Program-made: the position numbers and the translations under genes | The notes under the pieces: model-generated | Database searches by the model: none | Told to the model about the DNA's origin: nothing | What the model saw: the letters and a program-made list of their open reading frames with translations, nothing else | Part shown: positions 16,358 to 25,293 of the stretch, piece after piece | Position numbering within the stretch: the stretch's first letter is position 1 | How the letters are laid out: each line of letters opens with the position of its first letter | Origin: Dyella_B acidisoli | Lineage (GTDB): Bacteria > Pseudomonadota > Gammaproteobacteria > Xanthomonadales > Rhodanobacteraceae | Length of the DNA stretch: 64,000 nt | Assembly: GCF_049532895.1 (NCBI RefSeq) | Contig: NZ_CP064031.1 | Location: 3,720,001 to 3,784,000, forward strand | Direction of reading: 5' to 3'

Positions 16358-16819
16358 ATGAAGAAATCTCTAACCCCCTCCCTGCTCCTGGACGAACAGC
16401 TCTGCTTCGCGCTGTACGCCGCCTCACGCCGGATGACAGCGGCCTATCGCCCGCTGCTCGATGCATTGGACCTGACCTACCCGCAATACATCGTGATGCT
16501 GGTGCTATGGGAACAGGATGGCGTGACTGTGCGCGAACTGGGCGAACGCCTGCAGCTGGATTCGGGCACCCTGACGCCGCTGCTGAAGCGCTTGGAGCAA
16601 GCCGGCCTGCTGGGTCGCCACCGCCGCCTAAGCGACGAACGTGAAGTGGAAATCACCCTGACCGATGCCGGGCACACACTGCGCGAACGCGCCGAGGATG
16701 TGCCGCGCTGCCTGGCCGAAAAACTTTGCATGTCCGCAGATTCGTTCACGCGTCTGCGCGATCAACTCAAGACCCTGGCGACTCAACTCGCCGCCTCCAC
16801 TGACCAAGAGAGTAAATAG
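16358..16819 (+). CDS. ohrR: MarR-family organic hydroperoxide sensor/repressor
   Basis: 153 aa from the ATG at 16358. MarR-type winged helix (YPQYIVMLVLWEQDGVTVREL and LDSGTLTPLLKRLEQ region). The redox-sensing Cys16 in DEQLCFALY matches OhrR, which releases DNA when this cysteine is oxidised by organic peroxides. The ohr gene follows after 2 bp, so repressor and resistance enzyme form one operon. No clear ribosome site precedes the ATG. Confidence 0.92.
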   Translation: MKKSLTPSLLLDEQLCFALYAASRRMTAAYRPLLDALDLTYPQYIVMLVLWEQDGVTVRELGERLQLDSGTLTPLLKRLEQAGLLGRHRRLSDEREVEITLTDAGHTLRERAEDVPRCLAEKLCMSADSFTRLRDQLKTLATQLAASTDQESK

Positions 16820-16821
16820 CC

Positions 16822-17253
16822 ATGAGCAACCCCACCAAAGTCCTCTATACCGCCACAGCCACCGCCAAGGGTGGCCGCGAAGGCCACATCCACAGCAGCG
16901 ACGGCGTGCTGGATTTCGATCTGAAGGTGCCGAAAGAACTCGGCGGCCCAGGCGGTCTCGGCAGCAACCCGGAGCAGTTGTTCGCCGCCGGTTATGCCGC
17001 CTGCTTCGAAGGTGCCGTGCGCTACGTCGCGCGTGAGAAGAAGGTCGCGCTGAAGGAAGCCTCGGTGACCGGCCACGTCGGCATCGGTCCGCGCGAGCCC
17101 ACCGGCTTTGCGATCGCCGTGAAGCTGGAAGTGAGCCTGCCGGGCATCGATCCCGCTGTTGCGCAGGAACTGGTTGACGTCGCACATCGCGATATCTGCC
17201 CGTATTCGCATGCCACGCGCGGCAACGTAGATGTGCAGATCAGCCTGGTTTGA
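16822..17253 (+). CDS. ohr: organic hydroperoxide resistance protein Ohr
   Basis: Thiol-dependent peroxidase of the OsmC/Ohr family, 143 aa, reducing organic hydroperoxides to alcohols. Peroxidatic Cys61 in GYAACFEGA and resolving Cys126 in RDICPYSHATRGN are present, the latter being the Ohr signature. The ribosome site of this gene overlaps the end of ohrR (AAGAGAGTAAAT region). Ends before a bidirectional terminator. Confidence 0.96.
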   Translation: MSNPTKVLYTATATAKGGREGHIHSSDGVLDFDLKVPKELGGPGGLGSNPEQLFAAGYAACFEGAVRYVAREKKVALKEASVTGHVGIGPREPTGFAIAVKLEVSLPGIDPAVAQELVDVAHRDICPYSHATRGNVDVQISLV

Positions 17254-17272
17254 TGTGAGTGACTGATAAAAC

Positions 17273-17296
17273 AACGGCGCCGAAAGGCGCCGTTGT
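17273..17296. terminator. bidirectional terminator between ohr and slyD
   Basis: AACGGCGCC (17273-17281), GAAA loop, GGCGCCGTT (17286-17294): a 9-bp perfect stem with a stable GNRA-type loop. The minus-strand side is followed by a T-rich tract (TTGTTTTATC); the plus side by a weaker GTCGTCTCTT. Confidence 0.85.
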
Positions 17297-17317
17297 CGTC
17301 TCTTGTCCGAGCAGCGC

Positions 17318-17803
17318 TCAATGCGCCTCGGCACCCGGCGGATGCGCGTGCCCGTGCTGGATTTCCTCTTCCGTCGCATCGCGTACTTCCTGGATCGCAA
17401 CGTCGAAATTCAGCGTCTTGCCAGCCATCGGATGATTCATATCCACGTCGATCGTGGACATGCCGACCTTGTGCACCGTCACTGCACGCTGGCCGCCCTG
17501 CTTCAGCGACAGCACCGTCACCATGCCGGGCTTGAGGCGATTACCCTGCTGGAAATACTTCTTCGGCACACGCTGGACTTGTCCTTCCTGGCGTTCGCCG
17601 TAACCTTCGGACGGCGGAATTTCCACCTGCAGCGTGTCGCCGGCACCGTGCTCTTCCAGCGCCTTTTCCAGGCCCGGAATCAGCTGGCCGTGGCCAAGCA
17701 GAATCCACAACGGTTCGCCGCCGTCGTGCGAGCTTTCAACCTTCTCGCCGTCCACGGTGAGCGTGTAGTGAAACGCGATGACCTTGTCCTTGCCAGCCTT
17801 CAT
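17318..17803 (-). CDS. slyD: FKBP-type peptidyl-prolyl isomerase, SlyD-like
   Basis: 161 aa cytoplasmic prolyl isomerase/chaperone. The FKBP half (VIAFHYTLTVDGEKVESS) is interrupted by an insert-in-flap domain (LQVEIPPSEGYGERQEGQVQ and following), and MNHPMAGKTLNFDVAIQEVRD closes the FKBP part, all typical of SlyD. The histidine tail is short (HGHAHPPGAEAH) compared with the long metal-binding tail of E. coli SlyD, so nickel binding may be weak. Confidence 0.92.
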   Translation of the reverse strand: MKAGKDKVIAFHYTLTVDGEKVESSHDGGEPLWILLGHGQLIPGLEKALEEHGAGDTLQVEIPPSEGYGERQEGQVQRVPKKYFQQGNRLKPGMVTVLSLKQGGQRAVTVHKVGMSTIDVDMNHPMAGKTLNFDVAIQEVRDATEEEIQHGHAHPPGAEAH

Positions 17804-17839
17804 TGCCTGATCTCTTGTAAATCAAAGAGGCGGATTCTA

Positions 17840-19060
17840 TCAGCTCCCGAAGCGCACGCCCCGCGCCTCAGGACCAAGCCAGACCAGCAACGCCAGCAGC
17901 AAGGCCACCCCGGCGATCCACAGCGACATTACCAGCGGCAAGCCCACCCCCTGCCCTGCCAGCCAGGACTGTGCCGTAGCCGTCCCGGCTGCGATCAAGT
18001 TACCCATCTGATACGCAAAGCCGGGCAGAGTGCCGCGTACCGCGTCCGGCGAGAGTTCATTGAGATGCGTCGGCACCACGCCCCAGGCACCCTGCACCAT
18101 CACCTGGATCAAGAAGGCCCCTGCGCCCAGCAACCATAGCGAGCCGCCGTACGTCCACAAGGGAATCACCGGAATGGCGAGCAACGCGGCGATGATCATC
18201 GTGCGGCGACGTCCAACCTTCTCCGACCACGCACCGAAGCAAATACCGCCCACCAGTGCACCGAGATTGAGCATGGCTACCAGCAAAAACGCCGCACTGG
18301 AGCCAGTGGGCAGATGCAGGTTCACTTCCTCGAAGGTGTGATACATGTCCTGCGAGCCATGGCTGAACATGTTGAACGCAGCCATCAGGCACATCAGATA
18401 GATCGCTAGCTTCCAGTGGCCGCGCATCGCTTCGCCCAAACTGCGCTTGCCATGTACCGCCTGGCTTGCTTCCCATGCTGGCGATTCCGGCACCTTGCGC
18501 CGGATGTAGAGCACGAGCAGCGCGGGCAAGGTGCCTACGACGAATAAGCCGCGCCAACCGATGTGATCGATCAGCAACCAGTTCGCCAACGCACCGAGAA
18601 AAAAGCCGCAGGGATAACCGCTCTGCAGCAAACCCGATACCAGTCCGCGCGATTTCGGCGGAATCGACTCCATCGCCAGCGAAGCGCCGATACCCCACTC
18701 ACCACCCATCGCCACGCCGAACAGAAAACGCAGCGCCAACAGCATCGCCATCGAGGTCGAAAACGCGGTCGCCAGTTCGAACAGTGAAAACAGCATCACG
18801 TCGACCATCAACACCGGCCGCCGGCCGAAGCGATCCGCCAGTCGGCCAAACAGCAGCGCGCCAACCGGGCGCGCCGCCAAGGTCAGAAACACGCCCAGCG
18901 TGACTTCGGTTCGATCAGCACCGAAGTCCTTCGCAATGCCGACAATCACGAAGGTGTAGAGAAAATAGTCGAACGCATCGAGCGTCCAACCCAGGAAGCT
19001 CGCCAGCACGGTATGCCGTTGCTCGTGATTCAACTCGCGAAGGGCTGACAGGACGGACAT
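17840..19060 (-). CDS. MFS transporter, carboxylate (lactate/SHS-type) family
   Basis: 406 aa with about 12 hydrophobic segments. The opening HTVLASFLGWTLDAFDYF and the GRLADRFGRRPVLM loop after helix 2 are standard for the metabolite:H+ symporter branch; RFLFGVAMGGEWGIG and ESIPPKSRGLVSGLLQSGY resemble the SHS lactate/pyruvate and sialate transporter group. Substrate cannot be read from sequence. Monocistronic, divergent from rhlE. Confidence 0.82.
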   Translation of the reverse strand: MSVLSALRELNHEQRHTVLASFLGWTLDAFDYFLYTFVIVGIAKDFGADRTEVTLGVFLTLAARPVGALLFGRLADRFGRRPVLMVDVMLFSLFELATAFSTSMAMLLALRFLFGVAMGGEWGIGASLAMESIPPKSRGLVSGLLQSGYPCGFFLGALANWLLIDHIGWRGLFVVGTLPALLVLYIRRKVPESPAWEASQAVHGKRSLGEAMRGHWKLAIYLMCLMAAFNMFSHGSQDMYHTFEEVNLHLPTGSSAAFLLVAMLNLGALVGGICFGAWSEKVGRRRTMIIAALLAIPVIPLWTYGGSLWLLGAGAFLIQVMVQGAWGVVPTHLNELSPDAVRGTLPGFAYQMGNLIAAGTATAQSWLAGQGVGLPLVMSLWIAGVALLLALLVWLGPEARGVRFGS

Positions 19061-19230
19061 GCACGGCTCCCGGTTTGCGGTGGCGCGAGGCTACCATGCA
19101 GTGGCCGCGCTACGAACGGTCGTTCATGTATACTCCGCGCTCGAATCGCGTCCTCTGGACGCATTCCCATATCCATATCGATCAGCAACGCGGTTCTGCA
19201 TGAAGGCTCCGGGTTGCACAGGAGCTATCC

Positions 19231-20547
19231 ATGTCTTTCGAATCGCTGGGCCTTGCCCCTGCGTTACTGCGCGCGCTTGCCGAACAGGGCTACGCCGAAC
19301 CCACACCTATCCAGGCCGGCGCCATTCCGGTGGTACTTGAAGGCCACGATCTGCTGGCCGCCGCGCAAACCGGTACCGGCAAGACCGCCGCTTTCTCGCT
19401 GCCTTTGCTGCAGCGCATGTCCACGACTGAGCACACCGCCAAACGCCCGCGCGCGCTCGTACTCACGCCCACGCGCGAACTGGCTGCGCAGATCCAAGAC
19501 AACATGCGCGCCTACGGCAAGCATCTGCGTGTAAGCAGCACGACGATCTTCGGCGGCGTAAGCATGGGCCCGCAGGTGCAGGCATTGCGGCGCGGCACGG
19601 ACATCATCATCGCCACGCCGGGCCGTCTGGTCGATCACATGCAGCAACGCACGATCGACCTCTCCGGCATTGAGGTACTGGTGCTGGATGAAGCCGACCG
19701 CATGCTCGACATGGGTTTTCTGCCGGCCCTCAAGCGCATCATCGGTGCGTTGCCCAAACAGCGGCAGACACTGTTGTTCTCCGCCACCTTTGCGCCGGAG
19801 ATCAAAGCACTGGCCATGCAGTTCATGCAATCACCGCGCGAAGTGTCCGTAACGCCCGCCAACAGCGTTGCAACCACGGTCAGCCATGAAGTGCACCCCG
19901 TCGATGCAGCACGCAAACGCGACCTTCTACTGCATGTACTCAGCAAGGACAGCCGCCGCCAGACACTGGTCTTCTCTCGCACCAAACACGGCGCCGACAA
20001 GCTGGTGCGTTACCTAGAGCAATCCGGTCTGCGTGCGGCCGCCATCCATGGCAACAAGAGTCAGAACGCGCGCACGAAAGCGCTGGCCGATTTCAAGAAC
20101 GGCCGCGTCACCGTGCTGGTGGCCACCGATATCGCCGCGCGCGGCATCGATATTGACCAGCTGCCGATCGTTATCAATTTCGATCTGCCGATGGTCGCGG
20201 AAGATTACGTGCACCGCATCGGCCGTACCGGTCGCGCGGGTGCCAGCGGCCTTGCGCTATCGCTGGTGAGTCATGAGGAATCGGGCTTGTTGCGCGATAT
20301 CCGCAAGCTGCTCAAGCAGGACATTGCGATCAGTGAAGTGTCTGGTTTCGAGCCTTCGGCACCGCTGCGCCTGGATGCGCATGCGCCGCGTCCGAAGCAG
20401 GGGCAGCGTCAACAACAACCGCGGCAAGGTGGCAACGGCCATCGTACGCATGGACATGCGCAGCACCACAATGGCGCGGGCGAGCATGCGATGGGGAATC
20501 GCAAACGCAAGCGGTCGCGTGGGCGCAAGCCAGCCGCGAAAGCGTAA
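19231..20547 (+). CDS. rhlE: DEAD-box ATP-dependent RNA helicase RhlE
   Basis: 438 aa. Q motif (SFESLGL and PTPIQAGAIP), Walker A AQTGTGKTAAF, DEAD box VLDEADRMLDMGF, SAT motif (LLFSATF) and the helicase C motifs VATDIAARGIDI and HRIGRTGRAG are all present. The C-terminal 60 residues are basic and Gln/His/Arg-rich (QRQQQPRQGG, NRKRKRSRGRK), as in RhlE. It remodels RNA during ribosome assembly and decay. ATG preceded by CAGGAG. A REP pair follows the stop. Confidence 0.92.
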   Translation: MSFESLGLAPALLRALAEQGYAEPTPIQAGAIPVVLEGHDLLAAAQTGTGKTAAFSLPLLQRMSTTEHTAKRPRALVLTPTRELAAQIQDNMRAYGKHLRVSSTTIFGGVSMGPQVQALRRGTDIIIATPGRLVDHMQQRTIDLSGIEVLVLDEADRMLDMGFLPALKRIIGALPKQRQTLLFSATFAPEIKALAMQFMQSPREVSVTPANSVATTVSHEVHPVDAARKRDLLLHVLSKDSRRQTLVFSRTKHGADKLVRYLEQSGLRAAAIHGNKSQNARTKALADFKNGRVTVLVATDIAARGIDIDQLPIVINFDLPMVAEDYVHRIGRTGRAGASGLALSLVSHEESGLLRDIRKLLKQDIAISEVSGFEPSAPLRLDAHAPRPKQGQRQQQPRQGGNGHRTHGHAQHHNGAGEHAMGNRKRKRSRGRKPAAKA

Positions 20548-20556
20548 CGCCTTTAA

Positions 20557-20690
20557 CCCCCTCTCCCCCTTGGGGAGAGGGCTGGGGTGAGGGGCGGCAC
20601 TGGCCGCAGACTTCACAAGAGCAACGCTTCGATTTGCCGCTATCGCTAGAGTATCCCCTCACCCTAACCCTCTCCCCAAAGGGGAGAGGG
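20557..20690. repeat. REP pair A (CCCTCTCCCC...GGGGAGAGGG family)
   Basis: Two head-to-head units, 20557-20594 and 20655-20690, each a GC palindrome with an added G-rich arm (GGGGAGAGGG then TGGGGTGAGGGG or TTAGGGTGAGGGG on the G-rich strand). They fill the convergent gap between rhlE and the GNAT gene and may serve as terminator/3' end structure. Confidence 0.85.
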
Positions 20691-20708
20691 AACTGCACGT
20701 CGCAAGAC

Positions 20709-21272
20709 TCAACCACCTGGGCCAATCAACGCCGTAAGAATGTGGTCCTCCCACACCCCGGCAATCTGCAAATACCGCTTCGCATACCCTTCGCGCTCAA
20801 ACCCGAGCGATGCCAGCAACTTCGCGCTACGTTCGTTGCGCGGCAGATAGTTCGCCATGATCCGGTGCAAATGCAATTCGCCGAACGCCCAGGCTATGCC
20901 GACCTGCAGCACTTCGCGCATCAGCCCCTTCCCTTGCATGCGCGCATCCACGCCGTAACCCAGATGACACGCCTGAAACGCGCCGCGCACGAGGTTGGCG
21001 AAGTTGCAGGTAGCGAGAATCGCCTGCTCCGCATGATCGAACGCAACCAAGGGATAACCGCGATCATGCATCGCGTTGTCGTATCCACCAACGATCGTCT
21101 TCACACAATGTTCGAGCGTGTAGTACTCCGTTTCACGCAGCGGCTCCCACGGCGCCAGATGCGCACGATTCTCCACGCGGTAGCGCAGCAGCTTGGCCGC
21201 GTCCGCTTCTTCTGCCAAGCGAATGCGTGTGTGAGGCGTTTCCAGTTGCGGCAAAACAATCAAACGTTGCAA
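20709..21272 (-). CDS. GNAT N-acetyltransferase, RimJ/RimL-like
   Basis: About 187 aa from a TTG at 21272, chosen because AGGAG lies 8 nt upstream; a TTG at 21278 overlaps the stop of the upstream SDR gene, and a longer ORF to 21320 exists. Family features: RIRLAEEADAAKLLRYR at the start, LGYGVDARMQGKGLMREVL (acetyl-CoA loop) and ANYLPRNERSAKLLASLGF near the end, typical of ribosomal-protein alanine acetyltransferases of the RimJ type. Substrate not known. Confidence 0.82.
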   Translation of the reverse strand: MQRLIVLPQLETPHTRIRLAEEADAAKLLRYRVENRAHLAPWEPLRETEYYTLEHCVKTIVGGYDNAMHDRGYPLVAFDHAEQAILATCNFANLVRGAFQACHLGYGVDARMQGKGLMREVLQVGIAWAFGELHLHRIMANYLPRNERSAKLLASLGFEREGYAKRYLQIAGVWEDHILTALIGPGG

Positions 21273-21274
21273 CC

Positions 21275-22024
21275 TCAACGCTCCTGATCCGTTGGCCGCA
21301 ACAACACTTCGTTGATGCATACATAATCCGGCCGCGTCACGCAGAACAGAATCGTGTCGGCAATATCCTCGGCTTGAAGCTGGCGCATTTCACCTGCCCG
21401 TGCATTCACTGCACGACGGCTGGCTTCATGGCCAACATGGTCGCGCAATTCCGTATCCACCATGCCCGGCTCGATCACGCTGACGCGAATGTTGTCTTTG
21501 TAAACCTCGCGCCGTAGCGATTCGGAAAAACCAACCACGCCGAACTTGGTTGCCGCATACGCTGCCGCGTTGGGATTGGCCACGCGTCCGGCCACTGACG
21601 AAATATTTACGACGTGCCCATCGCGCCGCACACGCATGCCGGCCAGTGCAGCCTGCGTGGAGGCGATCAGGCTGAGTACGTTCAATTGCAGCATGTGGCG
21701 CCAGCGGCCCAGATCCGCTTCGGCGACCGGCTCCAGGTACATCACGCCGGCATTGTTGACGAGGATATCCAGGCGACCGTAGTGAGCCTCCGTTTCCTTC
21801 ACAATGCGTTGCGCTTCGGCTTCCAAAGCAAGGTCCGCCACCAGCACCAGCGGTTCCGCGCCTAGGCCGGCAAGCTTGGCTGCAAGCAGGTCGAGCCGGT
21901 CCTTGCGTCGTGCGGCAATCGCCACTTTGGCACCCTGCTCGGCCAAGGCCAGCGCGGTCGCCTCGCCGATTCCCGAGGATGCTCCCGTAACCAGCGCGAT
22001 ACGATCTTTCAGGCGATTCTTCAT
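21275..22024 (-). CDS. SDR-family NAD(P)-dependent oxidoreductase
   Basis: Classical short-chain dehydrogenase of 249 aa. TGASSGIG nucleotide loop (13-20), NNAG at 90-93, catalytic Ser143 in NISSVAG and Tyr156-x3-Lys160 in YAATK are all intact. The AARRKDRL segment after strand 2 suggests NADP preference. Close to the YdfG/serine dehydrogenase-like branch of SDRs, substrate unknown. Its end is coupled to the GNAT gene. Confidence 0.88.
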   Translation of the reverse strand: MKNRLKDRIALVTGASSGIGEATALALAEQGAKVAIAARRKDRLDLLAAKLAGLGAEPLVLVADLALEAEAQRIVKETEAHYGRLDILVNNAGVMYLEPVAEADLGRWRHMLQLNVLSLIASTQAALAGMRVRRDGHVVNISSVAGRVANPNAAAYAATKFGVVGFSESLRREVYKDNIRVSVIEPGMVDTELRDHVGHEASRRAVNARAGEMRQLQAEDIADTILFCVTRPDYVCINEVLLRPTDQER

Positions 22025-22131
22025 GACAGCTCCCTTAGGTCATACAACCCATCAAGAGTATGTCGGCCACGGGCTGTTACAATAGTGACCTTTCTCCCGC
22101 ATGCCCCGCGCATGCCCCGTCGAGGTCTCCC

Positions 22132-23985
22132 ATGTCGTCCCCGTCTTCCGACTCTGCTCCGGCCACCGCTGGCTTCTCTGCGCTTGCGCTCTCGCCGGAA
22201 GTGCTGCGCGCGCTGGCCGACGTGGGTTACGAATCGCCCTCGCCGATCCAGGCCGCCACGATTCCATCGCTGCTCGAAGGCCGCGATGTGCTGGGACAGG
22301 CACAGACGGGCACCGGCAAGACGGCTGCCTTCGCACTGCCGATTCTTTCGCGCATCGAAATGCGCCCCGGCAAGCCACAGGCGTTGGTCTTGGCGCCGAC
22401 GCGCGAGTTAGCCATCCAAGTGGCCGAAGCGTTTCAACGCTACGCTGCGCATATGCCAGGCTTCCAGGTGCTGCCGATCTACGGTGGCCAAAGCTACGGC
22501 CCACAGTTGCACGCACTACGCCGCGGCGTACATGTGGTGGTCGGCACGCCGGGACGCGTGATCGATCATCTCGATCGCAAGACGCTCGATCTGTCCGAAC
22601 TGCGTTTCATCGTGCTCGACGAAGCGGACGAGATGCTGCGTATGGGCTTCATCGACGACGTCGAGAAAGTGCTGCAAGCCACGCCGCCGGAACGCCAGGT
22701 GGCCTTGTTCTCCGCCACCATGCCACAGCCGATCCGCAAGATCGCGCAGCAGCATCTGAAAGATCCGGTGGAAGTCACCATCAAGGCTGCCACCACAACC
22801 GCAGCAAATATCCGCCAGCGCTACTGGTGGGTGAGCGGCATGCACAAGCTGGATGCCATGACGCGCATCCTCGAGGCCGAACCGTTCGACGCGATGATCA
22901 TCTTCGCGCGCACCAAGCAGGCCACCGAGGAACTAGCCGAAAAACTGCAAGCGCGCGGCCTCGCCGCGGCCGCGATCAACGGTGACATCGCACAACCGCA
23001 GCGCGAACGCGTGATCCAGCAACTCAAGGAAGGCAAGCTCGACATTCTCGTCGCCACCGACGTCGCCGCACGCGGCCTGGACGTGGAACGCATCAGCCAT
23101 GTGCTGAATTACGACATTCCGTACGACACGGAAAGCTACGTGCATCGCATCGGCCGCACTGGCCGCGCCGGCCGCAGCGGCGAAGCGATCCTGTTCGTGA
23201 CGCCGCGCGAAAAAGGCATGCTGCGTGCGATCGAGCGCGCCACGCGCCAGCCGATCGATGAAATGAAGCTGCCCACGGTAGAGGCCGTGAACGACCGCCG
23301 CATCGCGCGTTTCAAGCAGAACATCAGCGATACGCTGGCCGTCGGCGGACTGGAACAATTCCAGCAGCTGATTGAGCAATTCGAGCAGGAACACGACATA
23401 CCCGCCATCGAAATCGCCGCTGCGCTGGCGCGCATCTCGCAAGGTGATCGCCCGTTGCTATTGGAGGCACCACCCAAGCGCGAGCGCACGCACGAACGCG
23501 AAACACGCCCCGCCCGCGCACACGATGGCGAAAAGCACCACGCACAACGCGAACCGCGTCATCGCGAGGAAAGCCCGCGCGATTTCGCGCCGCGCCAGCT
23601 ACGCCCGCATGCCACCGAAGCCGGCAAACGCACCTATCGCATCGAAGTGGGTCACGAGCATGGCGTGAAGCCCGGCAACATCATCGGCGCCATCGCCAAT
23701 GAAGCCGGCCTGGAAAGCCAATACATCGGCCGCCTGAGCATTCGCGGCGATTACAGCCTGATCGACCTGCCCGATGGCATGCCCAAGGAAGTGTTCCAGC
23801 ACCTGAAAAAAGTGTGGGTGAATCAGCAGCAGTTGAACATCTGCGAGTGGGATGGGAACGAACAGCACGATGCGGGTACGCGTGCACCGCGCAAATCGGG
23901 GTTCAAACCGGCCCATACGCGAGGGCATGCGGGCAAGCCGAAGCATGGGCGCGGTGGTGGTGATAAGCCCCCGCGCCGCAAGTAA
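22132..23985 (+). CDS. deaD: DEAD-box RNA helicase DeaD/CsdA with RNA-binding C-terminal domain
   Basis: 617 aa from the ATG at 22132 (GAGG 6 nt upstream; the ORF extends 72 nt further 5' without support). Full helicase core: GYESPSPIQAATIP Q motif, AQTGTGKTAAF, VLDEADEMLRMGF, SATMP and HRIGRTGRAGRSG. A basic linker rich in Arg/His/Glu (ERTHERETRPARAHDGEKHH) leads to a DbpA/CsdA-like RNA-binding fold at about 500-570 (YRIEVGHEHGVKPGNIIGAI, LESQYIGRLSIRGDYSLIDLP, both shortened family signatures). Acts in ribosome assembly and mRNA decay, classically in the cold. Confidence 0.9.
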   Translation: MSSPSSDSAPATAGFSALALSPEVLRALADVGYESPSPIQAATIPSLLEGRDVLGQAQTGTGKTAAFALPILSRIEMRPGKPQALVLAPTRELAIQVAEAFQRYAAHMPGFQVLPIYGGQSYGPQLHALRRGVHVVVGTPGRVIDHLDRKTLDLSELRFIVLDEADEMLRMGFIDDVEKVLQATPPERQVALFSATMPQPIRKIAQQHLKDPVEVTIKAATTTAANIRQRYWWVSGMHKLDAMTRILEAEPFDAMIIFARTKQATEELAEKLQARGLAAAAINGDIAQPQRERVIQQLKEGKLDILVATDVAARGLDVERISHVLNYDIPYDTESYVHRIGRTGRAGRSGEAILFVTPREKGMLRAIERATRQPIDEMKLPTVEAVNDRRIARFKQNISDTLAVGGLEQFQQLIEQFEQEHDIPAIEIAAALARISQGDRPLLLEAPPKRERTHERETRPARAHDGEKHHAQREPRHREESPRDFAPRQLRPHATEAGKRTYRIEVGHEHGVKPGNIIGAIANEAGLESQYIGRLSIRGDYSLIDLPDGMPKEVFQHLKKVWVNQQQLNICEWDGNEQHDAGTRAPRKSGFKPAHTRGHAGKPKHGRGGGDKPPRRK

Positions 23986-24014
23986 GTCCTCGTCGTCACA
24001 TACACCCTCACGAT

Positions 24015-24042
24015 CGTCATTCCGGCTTGTACGGGAATGACG
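24015..24042. repeat. palindromic REP-like unit
   Basis: CGTCATTCC and GGAATGACG are complementary arms around CGGCTTGTACG (24015-24042). The GTCATTCC..GGAATGAC form is a variant of the unit at 54751-54777. It lies in the 155-bp gap after deaD. Confidence 0.5.
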
Positions 24043-24140
24043 GCTGTGAGGTTAAAGGGCTAATCGTTGCATTTGGCGCAACAGTGCGTTCCTGACCCTC
24101 TACCGCTGCAAATACGTTCATCCGGCCATACTTAGTCGTC

Positions 24141-24950
24141 ATGAACACTCTGCCTAGCCTCTACATTTCCCACGGCTCTCCGATGACCGCCTTGCATCCA
24201 GGCAAGGTCGGCAAGCAGTTGGCCGAAATCGCCGCCAGCCTGCCGCGCCCGAAGGCCATCGTGATCGCCAGCGCGCACTGGCTGGCGCACCAGCCGAGCG
24301 TGGGTAGCGCGTCAGAGCCGGAAACCATCCACGACTTCTACGGTTTTCCGCGTGAGCTGTTCGACATCCGCTACCCCGCCCCGGGTGCGCCCGAACTGGC
24401 TGCGCATGTTGCGCATTTACTCGACCAAGCCGGCTTAAGCTCCAGACTCGATCCTCGGCAAGGTCTCGATCACGGCGCTTGGGTGCCGCTGCATTTGCTT
24501 TACCCGGAAGCCGACATCCCTGTGGTGCCGCTGTCGATCCAACCGAACCTGGGGCCTGCGCATCAATACGCAGTGGGTCGCGCGCTGGCGCCACTACGCG
24601 AACAAGGTGTGCTGGTGATCGGTTCCGGCAGCATCACGCACAACCTGCGTGATTTTCGCGCAGGCTACAGCGAAACGAACGAGGCACCTTACGTGCGTCC
24701 GTTCATCGACTGGATCGAGCAGAAGATCAACGACGGCGATCTCGACGCCCTGCTCAACTACCGTCGCCAGGCACCGTTTGCCGAACGCGCACATCCCACC
24801 GACGAACACCTGCTGCCGCTGTACGTAGCACTCGGCGCCGCTGGCGAGCACGCTGATGGGCAACGCATCGATGCAGGTGTCGACCTGGGCCTCTTTGCCA
24901 TGGACATCTATCGCTTCGACAGCTTGCTTACCTCCGTCACTGCACAATGA
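24141..24950 (+). CDS. extradiol ring-cleavage dioxygenase of the DODA/YgiD type
   Basis: 269 aa class III extradiol dioxygenase fold. Metal-binding histidines are visible as His11 in YISHGSPM, His46 in IASAHW, and later His in GPAHQYAVG and GSITHNLRDF. The GSPM opening, YPAPGAPELA and GLDHGAWVPL mark the 4,5-DOPA dioxygenase/YgiD group, whose physiological substrate in bacteria is unsettled. The last 14 bp overlap the convergent cupredoxin gene. Confidence 0.88.
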   Translation: MNTLPSLYISHGSPMTALHPGKVGKQLAEIAASLPRPKAIVIASAHWLAHQPSVGSASEPETIHDFYGFPRELFDIRYPAPGAPELAAHVAHLLDQAGLSSRLDPRQGLDHGAWVPLHLLYPEADIPVVPLSIQPNLGPAHQYAVGRALAPLREQGVLVIGSGSITHNLRDFRAGYSETNEAPYVRPFIDWIEQKINDGDLDALLNYRRQAPFAERAHPTDEHLLPLYVALGAAGEHADGQRIDAGVDLGLFAMDIYRFDSLLTSVTAQ

Positions 24951-25293
24951 TCGTGCCAACCATCATCGGGTGGATTGAGCAGTAATAGGTGTAAGTACCC
25001 GGCTTAAAGAATGTCACCGCATAGGTATCGCCGGAATCCAACGCTTTGGACGACGCAAATGCCGCGCCAGCACTGGTCACGACATGCGGCTCCTCGTCAT
25101 GGTTAGTCCATACCACACGCGTACCGACCGGCACGATGAGTGATTTCGGCGCAAAAGCGAAATTTTGGATCGCCACTTGATGGGTTACACCTTTGGGCGG
25201 CGCAACATCCGCTGCTGCGCACGAGACTGCGACGCCGCACAATGCGACTGCTGCCGGCATGCTAATCAAGCGCCACGTCCACGATGGTTTCAT
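24937..25293 (-). CDS. periplasmic cupredoxin (type 1 copper protein)
   Basis: 118 aa: signal peptide (cut near VSCAAA, about 27), then a single plastocyanin/amicyanin-like domain. The full type 1 copper set can be seen: His70 in NHDEEPHVVTS, and Cys105, His108 and Met111 in YYCSIHPMM. It is an electron carrier or copper-handling protein. The ATG overlaps the stop of the phosphoesterase gene (ATGA), making one operon under the ECF-type promoter at 26302-26329. Confidence 0.9.
   Translation of the reverse strand: MKPSWTWRLISMPAAVALCGVAVSCAAADVAPPKGVTHQVAIQNFAFAPKSLIVPVGTRVVWTNHDEEPHVVTSAGAAFASSKALDSGDTYAVTFFKPGTYTYYCSIHPMMVGTIIVQ

Noticed and set aside
20557..20690. CRISPR array from repeated palindromes
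   Set aside because: Units are isolated or paired, in opposite orientation, without regular spacers or cas genes; they are REP-like elements.
24141..24950. Aromatic meta-cleavage dioxygenase of the muconate pathway
   Set aside because: The sequence is of the YgiD/DODA group and is 15 kb from the 2-aminomuconate operon; no link is visible.
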